Below, one piece after another: positions 27,082 to 36,460 of a DNA stretch of 64,000 nucleotides (its first letter is position 1; the number at the start of each line of letters is the position of its first letter). The DNA lies in assembly GCA_965222725.1 (NCBI GenBank), contig OZ244969.1:4836001-4900000 (forward strand), in the 5' to 3' direction. Source of the DNA: GCA-2748575 sp965222725. Its GTDB lineage: Bacteria > Pseudomonadota > Gammaproteobacteria > Pseudomonadales > Ketobacteraceae. A program made the position numbers and the translations under genes. The notes beneath the pieces were generated by a model. The model ran no database searches, was not told the DNA's origin, and saw only the letters and a list, made by a program, of their open reading frames with translations.

Positions 27082-27987
27082 CTAGTGCGCCTCTTCCCCT
27101 GCAAAGCGCGATACCACCACAACAATCAACGCACCCATCACAACACCCACGAATCCGTTATAAAGTGTATGCGCGATGCCATCTACAATGGCATTGTTCA
27201 GGTGAATGTAATGCGCAAAAGCACCAGCCTCTCCAAGGTAATGTTCCAGGCTGTGAGTAAGAATACCGCCACCCACAAGGAACATGGCTATGGTGCCAAT
27301 CACCGTCAGGCTCTTCATCACCGCCGGGGCAAACCACAGCAGGAATTTTCCAACCATTTCCAAAAACCCCTGCTTTGCAGCAAGATACAAACCGGCATCG
27401 TCAATTTTAACAATCAGTGCAACCAGCCCGTAGACACCAATAGTCATAGCCACTGCCACAAAAGCCAGAGCCGTGGCCTGCTTGGCAAAGGGATATTCAC
27501 TCATGGTGCTCAGGGCGATCACAATAATCTCAAGGCTCAATATAAAGTCTGTTTTAATGGCGCCCTTAATCTTCTTTTTTTCCAGTGCAACCAGATCTGC
27601 CTTGGGATTTTCCATCAAGGCTTTTGCACTGGAGTGATCCTTTGCACCCCGGTGCTTGATTGCGTGCCAGACTTTTTCGGCACCTTCAAAACAAAGATAA
27701 CAGCCACCCACTATTAATATGGGTGTAATCAGCGCGGGTAACACCACACTCAGCAAGAGCATGGCCGGCACAATAATACATTTATTCAGCATTGAGCCTT
27801 TTGCCACGGCCCATACCACCGGCAACTCGCGACTCGCCCTGACGCCACCCACCTGCTCCGCATTGACTGCCAGATCATCGCCCAACACGCCGGCGGTTTT
27901 CTTGGCGGCCACTTTCGACATCACCGAAATATCATCCAGCAAAGTGGCAATATCATCCAAAAGTGCCAGCAAAGACCCCGCTGCCAT
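27082..27987 (-). CDS. DUF808 (YedI-like) inner-membrane protein
   Basis: A 301-residue polytopic membrane protein. The N-terminus (AAGSLLALLDDIATLLDDI...VAAKKTAGVLGDDLAVNA) is the diagnostic DUF808 block. About seven hydrophobic segments follow, including VVLPALITPILIVGGCYLCFEG and the C-terminal GFVGVVMGALIVVVVSRF. The function of the family is not established. The esterase gene begins 5 nt after its stop, so they are probably cotranscribed. Confidence 0.9.
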   Translation of the reverse strand: MAAGSLLALLDDIATLLDDISVMSKVAAKKTAGVLGDDLAVNAEQVGGVRASRELPVVWAVAKGSMLNKCIIVPAMLLLSVVLPALITPILIVGGCYLCFEGAEKVWHAIKHRGAKDHSSAKALMENPKADLVALEKKKIKGAIKTDFILSLEIIVIALSTMSEYPFAKQATALAFVAVAMTIGVYGLVALIVKIDDAGLYLAAKQGFLEMVGKFLLWFAPAVMKSLTVIGTIAMFLVGGGILTHSLEHYLGEAGAFAHYIHLNNAIVDGIAHTLYNGFVGVVMGALIVVVVSRFAGEEAH

Positions 27988-28221
27988 AAAAACTCCCTAA
28001 ATTGTTCTGTTTTCATTTATTGATTCCGACGTACACCACAGTCCGCCGGTGGTGGATTATACATTACCCCATAGCGGCGGGCTTGTGCTCTGTCACCTGG
28101 TTAAGCAAATGCGGAAACCGTTTAATGTTCGTTTTTCAACCAAACCGGACAAACCGAGCAAAACCGAACTTTTCTATGGGCTATACTTGACGCAGAAGCG
28201 ACAGTTGCTATCAAACCGTAA

Positions 28222-28434
28222 AGGTTTCCGCTGCAGAATCAGTGCAGCGAAATCTGTGCTGTCTGCGCAATCTCCTACGATATCACCGCGGCAAAAGAAG
28301 CCGAAAAACGCTGCAATAAAGACGAATTAACCCAACTTTACAACCGCCGCTATTTTAATCTTATTTTTAACGAAGAAATGAATCGGTCTAAAGACGAGGG
28401 AAGGAATACGGTGTCTCTCACCGAAGCCGTGTAG
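28222..28434 (+). pseudogene. Remnant of a PAS-GGDEF diguanylate cyclase
   Basis: One short open frame contains ISYDITAAKEAEKR, the typical end of a PAS domain, followed by DELTQLYNRRYFNLIFNEE, the conserved start of a GGDEF domain. It stops at 28434 before the GG(D/E)EF active-site loop. The frame is preceded by a stop at 28219 with no start codon or ribosome binding site. A complete enzyme would need about 130 more residues, so this is a dead fragment. It lies between the DUF808 gene and the tRNA-Ala terminator in a stretch otherwise without genes (28002-28487). Confidence 0.75.
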
Positions 28435-28487
28435 CAGGCTCAAGATTTAAAAGCCCTATTGATCGCTGGACACACAAGAATCAAAAC

Positions 28488-28523
28488 AAAAAACCCCGAT
28501 GCCATTGCTGACATCGGGGTTTT
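28488..28523 (-). terminator. Rho-independent terminator of the gltX/tRNA-Ala unit
   Basis: Read leftward, a GC-rich stem (ACCCCGATG with CATCGGGGT) is followed by a run of T. It lies 7 nt beyond the 3' end of tRNA-Ala. Confidence 0.9.
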
Positions 28524-28529
28524 CTAATT

Positions 28530-28605
28530 TGGTGGAGCCTAGCGGGATCGAACCGCTGACCTCAACACTGCCAGTGTTGCGCTCTCCCAGCTGAGCTAAG
28601 GCCCC
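28530..28605 (-). tRNA. tRNA-Ala (GGC)
   Basis: The 76-nt cloverleaf starts GGGGCCTTAGCTCAGC at 28605. The anticodon stem CAACA/TGTTG encloses CTGGCAG with anticodon GGC. The T arm has GGTTCGATCC, and the acceptor stem GGGGCCT pairs with AGGCTCC with one G-T pair. CCA is encoded. It lies 76 nt downstream of gltX on the same strand. Confidence 0.97.
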
Positions 28606-28680
28606 TTTTTACTTCAATTTTTGCGCTTGAACAGCGCTCTCCGGGGCCTGAAACAGGACACTCCCGAAGAGCTGCGCATT

Positions 28681-30192
28681 CTAGGGAGATTCCCCCTCGC
28701 TGTCAATACTCTGTAACAGGCTCTGATACTCTTTTTCCAGCTTTTTCAATGCCTTCTTGCCCGGAGCGCCCAGAATATCAACAGCATGCCGCACCCGGGC
28801 ACGGGTCATATCCGGGCCGATATGGGCCATGGCGTCCATGATCGAGGGGGCCGACTGCTTGCCGGAGATCGCCACGAACAGCGGCATCATAAAATCCCGC
28901 ATTTTAATGTCCATGGCGCCCGCCAGGCCGGTCAGGGCCTGCTGGATAGCGTCTACGTCCCAGTGGCGAATGGCCTCCAGGGACCAAAGGCTGAATTGCA
29001 GGATCTTTTTGGTGTCTTCTTCCGACAGCTTTTTGTGGCTGAAGCTGTCCGGCGTAATATCCATCATGCCGCCCAGATAGAAACCCGCGAGGCCCACGGC
29101 ATCGCTGAGCAGCTCGATACGCTTCTGGATATGGGGCAGGATCGGCTTCAAAAAGCTCTCATTAATGGCCCATTTGGCAAAGCGATCGGCCAGCTGATCG
29201 GCACTCAGTTCTTCACGAATCCATAAGCCATTGAGCCAGCTCAGTTTTTCCACATCAAACACCGGCCCGCCCAGGGATACGCGGTTGATATCAAACGCCT
29301 CGAACATTTCCGCCAGGGTGAATTTTTCCCGCTCGTCGGGCATGGACCAGCCCATGCGGCCCAGGTAGTTCACCACCGCCTCGGCCAGGAACCCCATGCG
29401 CTGGTAGTACAGGATGCTGGTGGGATTTTTGCGCTTGCTGAGCTTGCTTTTGTCGGGGTTGCGCAACAGGGGCATGTGGATCAGTTCGGGCATGTCCCAG
29501 CCAAAGTATTCGTACAGCAACTTGTGCTTGGGGGCGGAGTTGATCCACTCCTCGCCGCGGATCACGTGGGTGATCTTCATCAGGTGATCGTCCACCACGT
29601 TGGCCAGGTGGTAAGTAGGCATGCCGTCGGCTTTTAGCAGCACCTGCATATCCACTTGTTCCCAGGGGATATCGATCTCGCCACGTAACCGGTCCTGAAT
29701 CAGGCAGTTACCCTCTTCCGGGATTTTCATGCGGATCACGTAGGGTTCGCCAGCTTCCAGTTTGGCGTCGATTTCGTCCTGGGTCAGTTTCAGGCCCCGG
29801 CCATCGTATTTTGGGGTCTGGCCTGCGGCCATCTGCTCCTTGCGCATCTCATCCAGCTCTTCGGCTGTGGCAAAGCAGTAAAAGGCATGGCCTTTTTGCA
29901 GCAGCTCCATGGCGTACTGGCGGTACATGTCCTTGCGCTCGCTCTGGCGGTAAGGGCCGTGTTCACCGCCTACATCGGGGCCTTCGTCCCAGGTAATCCC
30001 CAGCCAGTTCAGGGAGTCCAGAATGGCCTGCTCGGATTCGGCGGTGCTGCGGGCCTGGTCGGTATCCTCGATCCGCAGAATAAACTGCCCCCCGTGCTGA
30101 CGGGCAAACGCCAGATTGAATAACGCGATATATGCGGTGCCTACATGGGGATCGCCGGTGGGCGACGGAGCAACACGGGTGCGAACGGTCAT
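28681..30192 (-). CDS. gltX: Glutamyl-tRNA synthetase
   Basis: A 503-residue class I aminoacyl-tRNA synthetase that charges tRNA-Glu. The HIGH-type motif is PSPTGDPHVGT (residues 9-19), and the KMSKS-type motif is KLSKR (about 250-254), with the family block DTDQARSTAESEQAI between them. The length and the C-terminal helical anticodon-binding part fit a discriminating bacterial GltX, though the zinc-binding Cys set of some GltX proteins is not evident. AGGAAG precedes the ATG. tRNA-Ala and a terminator follow on the same strand. Confidence 0.97.
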   Translation of the reverse strand: MTVRTRVAPSPTGDPHVGTAYIALFNLAFARQHGGQFILRIEDTDQARSTAESEQAILDSLNWLGITWDEGPDVGGEHGPYRQSERKDMYRQYAMELLQKGHAFYCFATAEELDEMRKEQMAAGQTPKYDGRGLKLTQDEIDAKLEAGEPYVIRMKIPEEGNCLIQDRLRGEIDIPWEQVDMQVLLKADGMPTYHLANVVDDHLMKITHVIRGEEWINSAPKHKLLYEYFGWDMPELIHMPLLRNPDKSKLSKRKNPTSILYYQRMGFLAEAVVNYLGRMGWSMPDEREKFTLAEMFEAFDINRVSLGGPVFDVEKLSWLNGLWIREELSADQLADRFAKWAINESFLKPILPHIQKRIELLSDAVGLAGFYLGGMMDITPDSFSHKKLSEEDTKKILQFSLWSLEAIRHWDVDAIQQALTGLAGAMDIKMRDFMMPLFVAISGKQSAPSIMDAMAHIGPDMTRARVRHAVDILGAPGKKALKKLEKEYQSLLQSIDSEGESP

Positions 30193-30371
30193 GCCATCTT
30201 CCTGAATGTTGGTGGATGAGTTGATAAAGCTTGTTAATACTTTTTAATAAAAACCGGGGGCGAATGATAACAAGTTGCCGCGGCTGCGTCATGGCGGCAA
30301 CTGGTTGAAAAATGAAGATTCAGCGGCGGAGAAAGCGCCCGGAAAGCCTGTGCCAGCGGCGCGGTGGCTTG

Positions 30372-30527
30372 TCACCCACGGTTTCCGGATGGTGATCCCC
30401 CGGGATGGCTTTGATTGGACAGGGCTTCGAAGCGCTTCTGAAACTGTCGCAGGGTGAAATCTTCGGTGATCTTGCGGCGAATCAAGGGACAGGCTCTCTC
30501 CTGTTGTTCATCCGGTAACTCGTTCAT
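30372..30527 (-). CDS. Possible small basic/acidic protein upstream of gltX
   Basis: A 51-codon frame reading MNELPDEQQERACPLIRRK onward, with a helical, charged middle (ITEDFTLRQFQKRFEALSN) and a Gly/Ser/Pro-rich tail. A start 12 nt further up (30539) is in the same frame. No clear ribosome binding site is seen, and the start lies inside three imperfect 16-bp tandem repeats. It may be a real small gene or a relic; family not recognised. The rest of the gltX/AraC intergenic region (30193-30371, 30553-30635) shows nothing further. Confidence 0.3.
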   Translation of the reverse strand: MNELPDEQQERACPLIRRKITEDFTLRQFQKRFEALSNQSHPGGSPSGNRG

Positions 30528-30552
30528 CCGATAACCCATTCATCTGATAACC
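30505..30552. repeat. Three tandem imperfect 16-bp repeats
   Basis: Units at 30505-30520, 30521-30536 and 30537-30552 share the pattern NNTTCATCNGNTAACN. Units two and three differ at three positions. They lie about 85 nt upstream of the AraC-family gene. Confidence 0.7.
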
Positions 30553-30635
30553 ACAGCAAGCATATTTGAGTTATTCTTGGTATGCCAGTGACCTTTATAC
30601 AGTCAGGGTTTTAACACAGCGGAGACGGTACGGAT

Positions 30636-31691
30636 TTGACCACCGACAAGAACAACAATAACGGATCGCAGACCACAAAATACATCAGTGTCGCCATGAT
30701 GCGATCGGTGGTGGATTTCCTGAAAGGCAAAGGACTGGACCCCGCACAACTGGCGGCGGACAGTGGCCATACCCTGCCAGATCTGAGCAATGACGACGCA
30801 ACAATTCACGCGGATATTTACCCCGCGCTGATGCAAGCCGCGATCAGGGTCAGCGGCGAAGCCGATCTGGGCTTTCAGTTTGGTAAGCAGGCACGGCCGG
30901 AGCGCTGGGGTGTGCTTGGCTACATCATGTCTTCCTGCAACACGCTCGCGGAAGCGATTCAGTGCCAGCAGCGCTATCAACAACTGGTGGGCAGTATCGG
31001 GCAGATTCGGGTAACGGTAAACGGCCCCTATATTCGCCTGCTGTATGTAACGGATGAAGACCCGATTCGCCCCCTGGTGGAAGAAGCCGTCTCTGGCTGG
31101 ATTGCTTATGGCCGCTGGATAACGGGTTTACCCAAATCCCCGCAACAGGTGTTTTTTAAACATCCGCCACCGGATGATGTAACTCCGTTTGAGGAATACT
31201 TTCAGTGCCCTGTGAATTTCAATTCGGACATTAACGGCCTGGAATTCCCTTTCACCTTTTTGACTATTCCACTGCGCCAGCCGGACGAAGAACACAAGGA
31301 CTGGCTGTTCAATGTGGCAGAAGAAAAGCTGAGCCAGTTACAGGCCACACCGGACTATTTACTGAAAGCAAAAAAGTTTATTGCCGAACAACTGCCAAAG
31401 CAGGTGCCGGAACTGACTGAAGTGGCCGATCATCTGGAGCTGAACAGCCGCGCACTGCAAAGAAGATTAAAAAAAGAAAACCTGACCTATAAACAACTCC
31501 TGGAAACCATTCGTACCGACATGGCAAAACGCTTTCTCAAGCACAGCCGCTACAGCATTATTGAAATTACCTTTTTGCTGGGCTTTTCCGAACAGAGTGC
31601 ATTCACCCGGGCCTTTAAACGGGCGGTTGGTGTCAGCCCGGGTGAATACCGTCGTATGGATTTAATTCGCCAGAACACCCTGGGCAATTAA
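30636..31691 (+). CDS. AraC-family transcriptional regulator
   Basis: A 351-residue regulator with an N-terminal arabinose-binding-like domain of the PF12625 type (about 20-220, containing GFQFGKQARPERWGVLGYI) and a C-terminal AraC double helix-turn-helix (about 245-345, with LELNSRALQRRLKKENLTYKQ and IIEITFLLGFSEQSAFTRAFKRAVGVSPGEYR). The start is TTG 30636 with GGAG 11 nt upstream; the first ATG is within the conserved domain. It converges on the GH31 gene with a 30-nt overlap of coding ends. The target is unknown; the GH31 gene is a candidate by position. Confidence 0.9.
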   Translation: MTTDKNNNNGSQTTKYISVAMMRSVVDFLKGKGLDPAQLAADSGHTLPDLSNDDATIHADIYPALMQAAIRVSGEADLGFQFGKQARPERWGVLGYIMSSCNTLAEAIQCQQRYQQLVGSIGQIRVTVNGPYIRLLYVTDEDPIRPLVEEAVSGWIAYGRWITGLPKSPQQVFFKHPPPDDVTPFEEYFQCPVNFNSDINGLEFPFTFLTIPLRQPDEEHKDWLFNVAEEKLSQLQATPDYLLKAKKFIAEQLPKQVPELTEVADHLELNSRALQRRLKKENLTYKQLLETIRTDMAKRFLKHSRYSIIEITFLLGFSEQSAFTRAFKRAVGVSPGEYRRMDLIRQNTLGN

Positions 31692-33875
31692 GGTTTCTAC
31701 CGCCTGCTCAGCCGCCAGGGAACCGGCACGGTAATACACCGGCGGCTCACCCAAAGGTGCCGGCGCACTGAATGCCAGGCCACCAGCAGGCGCATTGATG
31801 ACATCACCACTCCACAGGTGTACCCACTGACCTTGCGGCAAGTAGACTTCGCGGGTTTCTGTAGAGGCGAACAATGCCGGCGCCACCATAAAATCTTCAC
31901 CCAGCATAAACTGGAAAACATTCACATCCATGACTTTAAAGTACTCGTCATCCGGATAATGAAGAACAGGATGGCGCACCACCGGGTAACCTTTTTCTTC
32001 CGCCTGTTGCATCAGATCACGGCGGTAGTCCGCCAGTGCAGCAAACACTTTGGCGAACCTGGCAAAATGCTGAATGGTGGATTCGTTGGAATACACCTGG
32101 GCATTGGCATCGGGCGCCAGCCCTTCGTGAGTGCGGTAAACCGCGGTAAAGGCATTGGCTTCCATCCAGCGTTTGGTGAGCAGTTCTGTGCGTTTTAAAC
32201 CAATACCGGCAATGGTCAGCGAGGTATAACCACCAATATCGCTATGGTTCAGACTCATGCCGGAAAAACCGCCATTCAGCAAACCGATAATGGAACTTTT
32301 CAAGCCGTCGTAGTGATCCCAGGTAACCGCCTGATCGCCCAGCCAGAACAGGGTGCTGTATTTGGGGCTTTGGGTAAAACCGGAGCGCATAAAGAACACG
32401 ATGTCGTCTTCCATACCCATCTCGCTCACGGCTTCGGCATTCAGTTTGGCCCACTCCACCGGGTATTTGTTGTGGTACGTTAAACCGGTTTCGCCGTTGT
32501 CCAGATGGGCTTCAAACGGCAGCGCTTCGCCAAAATCCGCCATCCAGCCGGTCAGGCCACTGCCGATCAGATTGTCTTTGATCACATCTTTCAGCCACTC
32601 TCGCGCCTGCAGATTTGTCAGGTCCACAATACCCGCATCAAAATCAGTAATAGTAATGGGATACGGTGTACCATCTTCCTGTTCTACCAGGTAACCCAGA
32701 TCACGAGCCTCCTGATACAGATTGCGGATGTACTCGCCTTTTTCCGTTACGTCCACCAGGAACGGATTGATATAGCCCAGCACATTCACGTTGGCCTGGT
32801 TCATTTCCTCCACCAGATCAAACCAGCCAGGGTACAGCACTTCATCCAGTTCCCAGTTCCACCACAACTGTTTGCCGGCGCCACCCAGAGTCACCCGGCG
32901 GCCAACCCAGTCCTGCAACCAGAGTGCACCAATGGGGGTACCCGCATCACGCAACTGATAGTACAAATCACGCACCCTGTCCGTGCCACCTTGCAGGCCC
33001 AGCACTGCGCCTTCGTTCATCCAGTCCGGCAGGGATTTCATACGGCCGCTGTACACAGTAAAGGCCTCAATCAAGCCCAGCATGTCCTGGCCATATAAAA
33101 TCCGGCCGGTCATTTCAGCACTGAACACATTCAGGGAAACAGCATCCGCTTTACGCAGATCAAAGCGGGAATACTCCGGGTTTTCCAGGAACAGGGAGCG
33201 GCGCTGATCGGTGATGTACTGAGGCACGGCATAATAGCTGGAAAAGGTATTGCCGGAAGAACCGGGGGAATACAGGTTTACCAGAAAGGACAGAATCGGC
33301 TCACCCCGCCCAATGCCCTGCTCCTGGGTTAATACCGGCACCTGCTTACCTTTTAAATCCAGGTAACTGAACTGTTCGCCAAACCCGTAAAAATGCTCAT
33401 CGGCGTTGGATTCGTAATTCAGTGTCAGGTGATTGTAGGCTGCGTCAGTTGTGGTTGCCGTAAACTGTAGCTGACCATCCACCAATGCAAAACGCAGCTC
33501 AAACGCCAATCCCTCACAATCCTTGAATGGACCGGTGAACACGATATCCGCGGCGGATTGAGTGTATTTCTGAATCTCTGCCAGCTCACAAGTGGCACTG
33601 GTGTTTTCAGTGATGGTGTAACTGGAACGGGCATCTTTTATATCCAGTTGGGTTTGCGATGCACTCAGCAGTTTTCCATCCGCCACGCTCACCCATAAAT
33701 CATGATCCGGCTCAGCAAGGTGATTCACCCGCAGCTGGTTACCGCTCAGTTGCAGCTGGTAATCACCCAGCACCAGCGGATCCGTTTCGATATGCTCCGG
33801 CGTGTCTTCACCCACACACCCGGATAATGCCGTACTCATTAAAAGCAAAAGACCAAGGCTCCTGTATGCGCCCAT
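31662..33875 (-). CDS. GH31 glycosidase lipoprotein (YihQ-like subgroup)
   Basis: A 737-residue glycoside hydrolase family 31 enzyme with a lipoprotein signal (STALSGC, Cys20), so probably anchored to a membrane. A beta-sandwich N-terminal domain precedes the (beta/alpha)8 barrel. The catalytic nucleophile is Asp447 in GWMADFGE and the acid/base is Asp514 in WLGDQAVTW. HSDIGGYTSL and FRTHEG-like YRTHEG also match the YihQ (sulfoquinovosidase) subgroup. In E. coli YihQ an Arg/Trp pair binds the sulfonate; in the aligned GKQLWWNW the Trp is kept (339) but the Arg is Gln (336). An alpha-glucosidase activity may therefore be more likely than sulfoquinovosidase. That is an alignment by eye. Confidence 0.88.
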   Translation of the reverse strand: MGAYRSLGLLLLMSTALSGCVGEDTPEHIETDPLVLGDYQLQLSGNQLRVNHLAEPDHDLWVSVADGKLLSASQTQLDIKDARSSYTITENTSATCELAEIQKYTQSAADIVFTGPFKDCEGLAFELRFALVDGQLQFTATTTDAAYNHLTLNYESNADEHFYGFGEQFSYLDLKGKQVPVLTQEQGIGRGEPILSFLVNLYSPGSSGNTFSSYYAVPQYITDQRRSLFLENPEYSRFDLRKADAVSLNVFSAEMTGRILYGQDMLGLIEAFTVYSGRMKSLPDWMNEGAVLGLQGGTDRVRDLYYQLRDAGTPIGALWLQDWVGRRVTLGGAGKQLWWNWELDEVLYPGWFDLVEEMNQANVNVLGYINPFLVDVTEKGEYIRNLYQEARDLGYLVEQEDGTPYPITITDFDAGIVDLTNLQAREWLKDVIKDNLIGSGLTGWMADFGEALPFEAHLDNGETGLTYHNKYPVEWAKLNAEAVSEMGMEDDIVFFMRSGFTQSPKYSTLFWLGDQAVTWDHYDGLKSSIIGLLNGGFSGMSLNHSDIGGYTSLTIAGIGLKRTELLTKRWMEANAFTAVYRTHEGLAPDANAQVYSNESTIQHFARFAKVFAALADYRRDLMQQAEEKGYPVVRHPVLHYPDDEYFKVMDVNVFQFMLGEDFMVAPALFASTETREVYLPQGQWVHLWSGDVINAPAGGLAFSAPAPLGEPPVYYRAGSLAAEQAVETLIAQGVLAN

Positions 33876-34146
33876 CCCAGTATCTCCGATTGGTTGATTC
33901 CTAATTGGTATTGTTATTAATCCAACTCCCTATATTCCGAAAGATTAAAATATACATAACGTATAGGTCTTGATCCTGGACGCCACAAGCCGGTTTAAAT
34001 GCCAAAACCATGAAAAAAACACGGATATTGCAGTGATCTCTGTGGTGATTTATTGCCAGCTGTTACAGGAATCCATCAGTTGCCCACGTGCGTATACGCT
34101 TTGACTAGGGTAAAATTCACCCCTCATTTTTCAGTCAAAAAGCCTT

Positions 34147-36450
34147 ATGCATCCCGCAAGAGAACTCTTTTCATACCCACATTACTGGGCCGAATGCTTC
34201 GGCACGGCCGAATTCCTGCCCATGTCCCGCGCCGAGTTGGAACAACTGGGCTGGGACAGCTGCGATATTATTATCATCAGCGGCGACGCCTACGTGGATC
34301 ACCCCAGCTTTGGCATGGCGGTGATTGGTCGCCTGTGGGAATCCCAGGGGTTTCGGGTGGGCATCATTGCCCAGCCGGACTGGACCGATGTCGAGGCTTT
34401 CCGCGAACTGGGCGAGCCCAATCTGTTCTATGCCGTATCTGCCGGCAATATGGATTCCATGATCAACCGCTACACGGCAGATCTGAAAGTTCGCCAGGAC
34501 GATGCCTACACACCCAATAATGAAGGCGGCAAACGGCCGGACCGAGCCGTGCTGGTGTACACGCAAAAGTGCAAGGAAGCCTATAAAAATGTGCCCGTGC
34601 TGGTGGGCGGCATTGAAGCCAGTTTGCGCCGGATTGCCCATTACGATTACTGGTCCAACAAGGTACGCCGCTCGGTACTGGTCGATTCCAAGGCGGACTT
34701 GCTGGTGTATGGCAATGCCGAGCGGGCCGTAGTGGAAATTGCCCACCGGGTTGCCTCCGGTGAAGAACTGAAAGATATTCAGGATGTACGCGGTACCGCC
34801 TGCATGCGAAGCGAACTGCCGGCGGATCTGTTAATAAAAGATTCGACACGGGTTGATCGCCCCGGCCGGGTTGATCCATACAAAAACCCGTACGAACTGG
34901 AAACACCCGAATCGGGCTGCGCCAAAGAATTTAACCCTGCTGAGGATATCCCCCAGGACCAGGACATTCATCAGCACAGCCAGGTGGTGCAACTGCAACC
35001 GGCCAAACGGGATCGGGATGCCGTAATCTTGTTGCCCTCCTATGAAAAAGTGCGCAACGATCCGGTGCTCTACGCCCATACCTCGCGGGTACTGCACCTG
35101 GAAACCAATCCGTCCAATGCACGCACCCTGATTCAGAAACACAAGGATCGCTATGTGTGGCTGAATCCACCGGCGGTGCCCTTATCCACCGAAGAACTGG
35201 ATGATGTGTTTGAGTTGCCCTTTAAACGGGTACCACACCCTGTTTATGGGGATGCCCGGATTCCTGCCTATGACATGATCCGTTTTTCCGTGAATATCAT
35301 GCGAGGCTGTTTTGGTGGTTGTTCCTTCTGCTCCATTACCGAACACGAAGGCCGTGTTATCCAAAGCCGGTCTGAAGATTCTGTGATTCGCGAGATAGAA
35401 AAAATCCGTGATATGACACCGGGCTTTACCGGCACCATCTCAGACCTGGGCGGACCCACCGCCAACATGTATCACCTGAACTGCAAAAGCGAAGAGATAC
35501 ACGCCAACTGCCGGCGCCTGTCCTGCGTGTTTCCTACCATCTGCAAAAACCTGGTAACGGATCATTCCCCTACCACCAATCTGTATCGCCGTGCACGCAA
35601 GCTGAAAGGTGTTAAACGGGTAATGATAGCGTCGGGCCTACGTTATGATCTGGCGGTAAAAGATCCGGAATACGTCAAAGAACTGGTTACCCACCACGTG
35701 GGCGGTTATTTAAAAATTGCACCGGAGCATACTGAAAATGCACCGCTGTCAAAAATGATGAAGCCGGGCATGGGCACTTATGATGAATTCAAAGCCATGT
35801 TCGACAAGTTTTCCAAAGAAGCGGGCAAGGAACAGTATCTGATTCCCTACTTTATTGCCGCCCACCCGGGCACCCGCGATGAAGATATGATGAACCTGGC
35901 CATGTGGCTGAAAACCAATGGCTTCCGCGCCGATCAGGTGCAAACGTTTTACCCCTCCCCCATGGCCATGGCAACGGCCATGTACCACAGTGAACGGGAT
36001 CCAATTCACCGGGTTTCGTACAAATCAGAAAAAGTATTTACTGCCCGGGGATTAAAGCAGCGCCGATTGCACAAAGCCTTTTTGCGTTATCACGATCCTG
36101 ATAACTGGCCAATGATCCGGGAAGCCATGGAACGCATGGGCAAAGCCCATTTGATTGGTTATGGTAAAAAGCATCTGGTACCGCCGACACAGCCGGCCAG
36201 TCACCCCACCGGGAAACAGGCCAATGCCAAGGGTGGTACCACAAAAAAATCCCAGCCTCGCAAAGGTCAGATTCTTACCCAGCATACGGGTTTACCACCC
36301 AGGGATGATGGCTCGAAAAAGCTCAGCAAGAAAGCGGGTAAAAAGCCAACCCGTAAATCCATGAAAACCCAATCACCCGGTGGTTCAGGAATAAGTAATT
36401 CAGACAAAAGTAGTTCAGGCAAAAGGAACAGCAGGCGCCGCCCTAAATAG
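34147..36450 (+). CDS. ygiQ: YgiQ-family radical SAM protein
   Basis: A 767-residue radical SAM protein. The N-terminal YgiQ domain (HPARELFSYPHYWAECFGTAEFLPMSR) is followed by the radical SAM core, with the CxxxCxxC cluster ligands Cys388, Cys392 and Cys395 in RGCFGGCSFC. The last 100 or so residues are Lys/Ser/Gly-rich and probably disordered. The reaction of YgiQ is not established. There is no strong ribosome binding site before ATG 34147. The 270 nt upstream, shared with the divergent GH31 gene, show no feature I can name. Confidence 0.92.
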   Translation: MHPARELFSYPHYWAECFGTAEFLPMSRAELEQLGWDSCDIIIISGDAYVDHPSFGMAVIGRLWESQGFRVGIIAQPDWTDVEAFRELGEPNLFYAVSAGNMDSMINRYTADLKVRQDDAYTPNNEGGKRPDRAVLVYTQKCKEAYKNVPVLVGGIEASLRRIAHYDYWSNKVRRSVLVDSKADLLVYGNAERAVVEIAHRVASGEELKDIQDVRGTACMRSELPADLLIKDSTRVDRPGRVDPYKNPYELETPESGCAKEFNPAEDIPQDQDIHQHSQVVQLQPAKRDRDAVILLPSYEKVRNDPVLYAHTSRVLHLETNPSNARTLIQKHKDRYVWLNPPAVPLSTEELDDVFELPFKRVPHPVYGDARIPAYDMIRFSVNIMRGCFGGCSFCSITEHEGRVIQSRSEDSVIREIEKIRDMTPGFTGTISDLGGPTANMYHLNCKSEEIHANCRRLSCVFPTICKNLVTDHSPTTNLYRRARKLKGVKRVMIASGLRYDLAVKDPEYVKELVTHHVGGYLKIAPEHTENAPLSKMMKPGMGTYDEFKAMFDKFSKEAGKEQYLIPYFIAAHPGTRDEDMMNLAMWLKTNGFRADQVQTFYPSPMAMATAMYHSERDPIHRVSYKSEKVFTARGLKQRRLHKAFLRYHDPDNWPMIREAMERMGKAHLIGYGKKHLVPPTQPASHPTGKQANAKGGTTKKSQPRKGQILTQHTGLPPRDDGSKKLSKKAGKKPTRKSMKTQSPGGSGISNSDKSSSGKRNSRRRPK

Positions 36451-36460
36451 CGGCGCGGGG

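Noticed and set aside
28049..28330. 93-codon frame before the GGDEF relic
   Set aside because: No ribosome binding site, family match or coding-like composition; it overlaps the relic in another frame.
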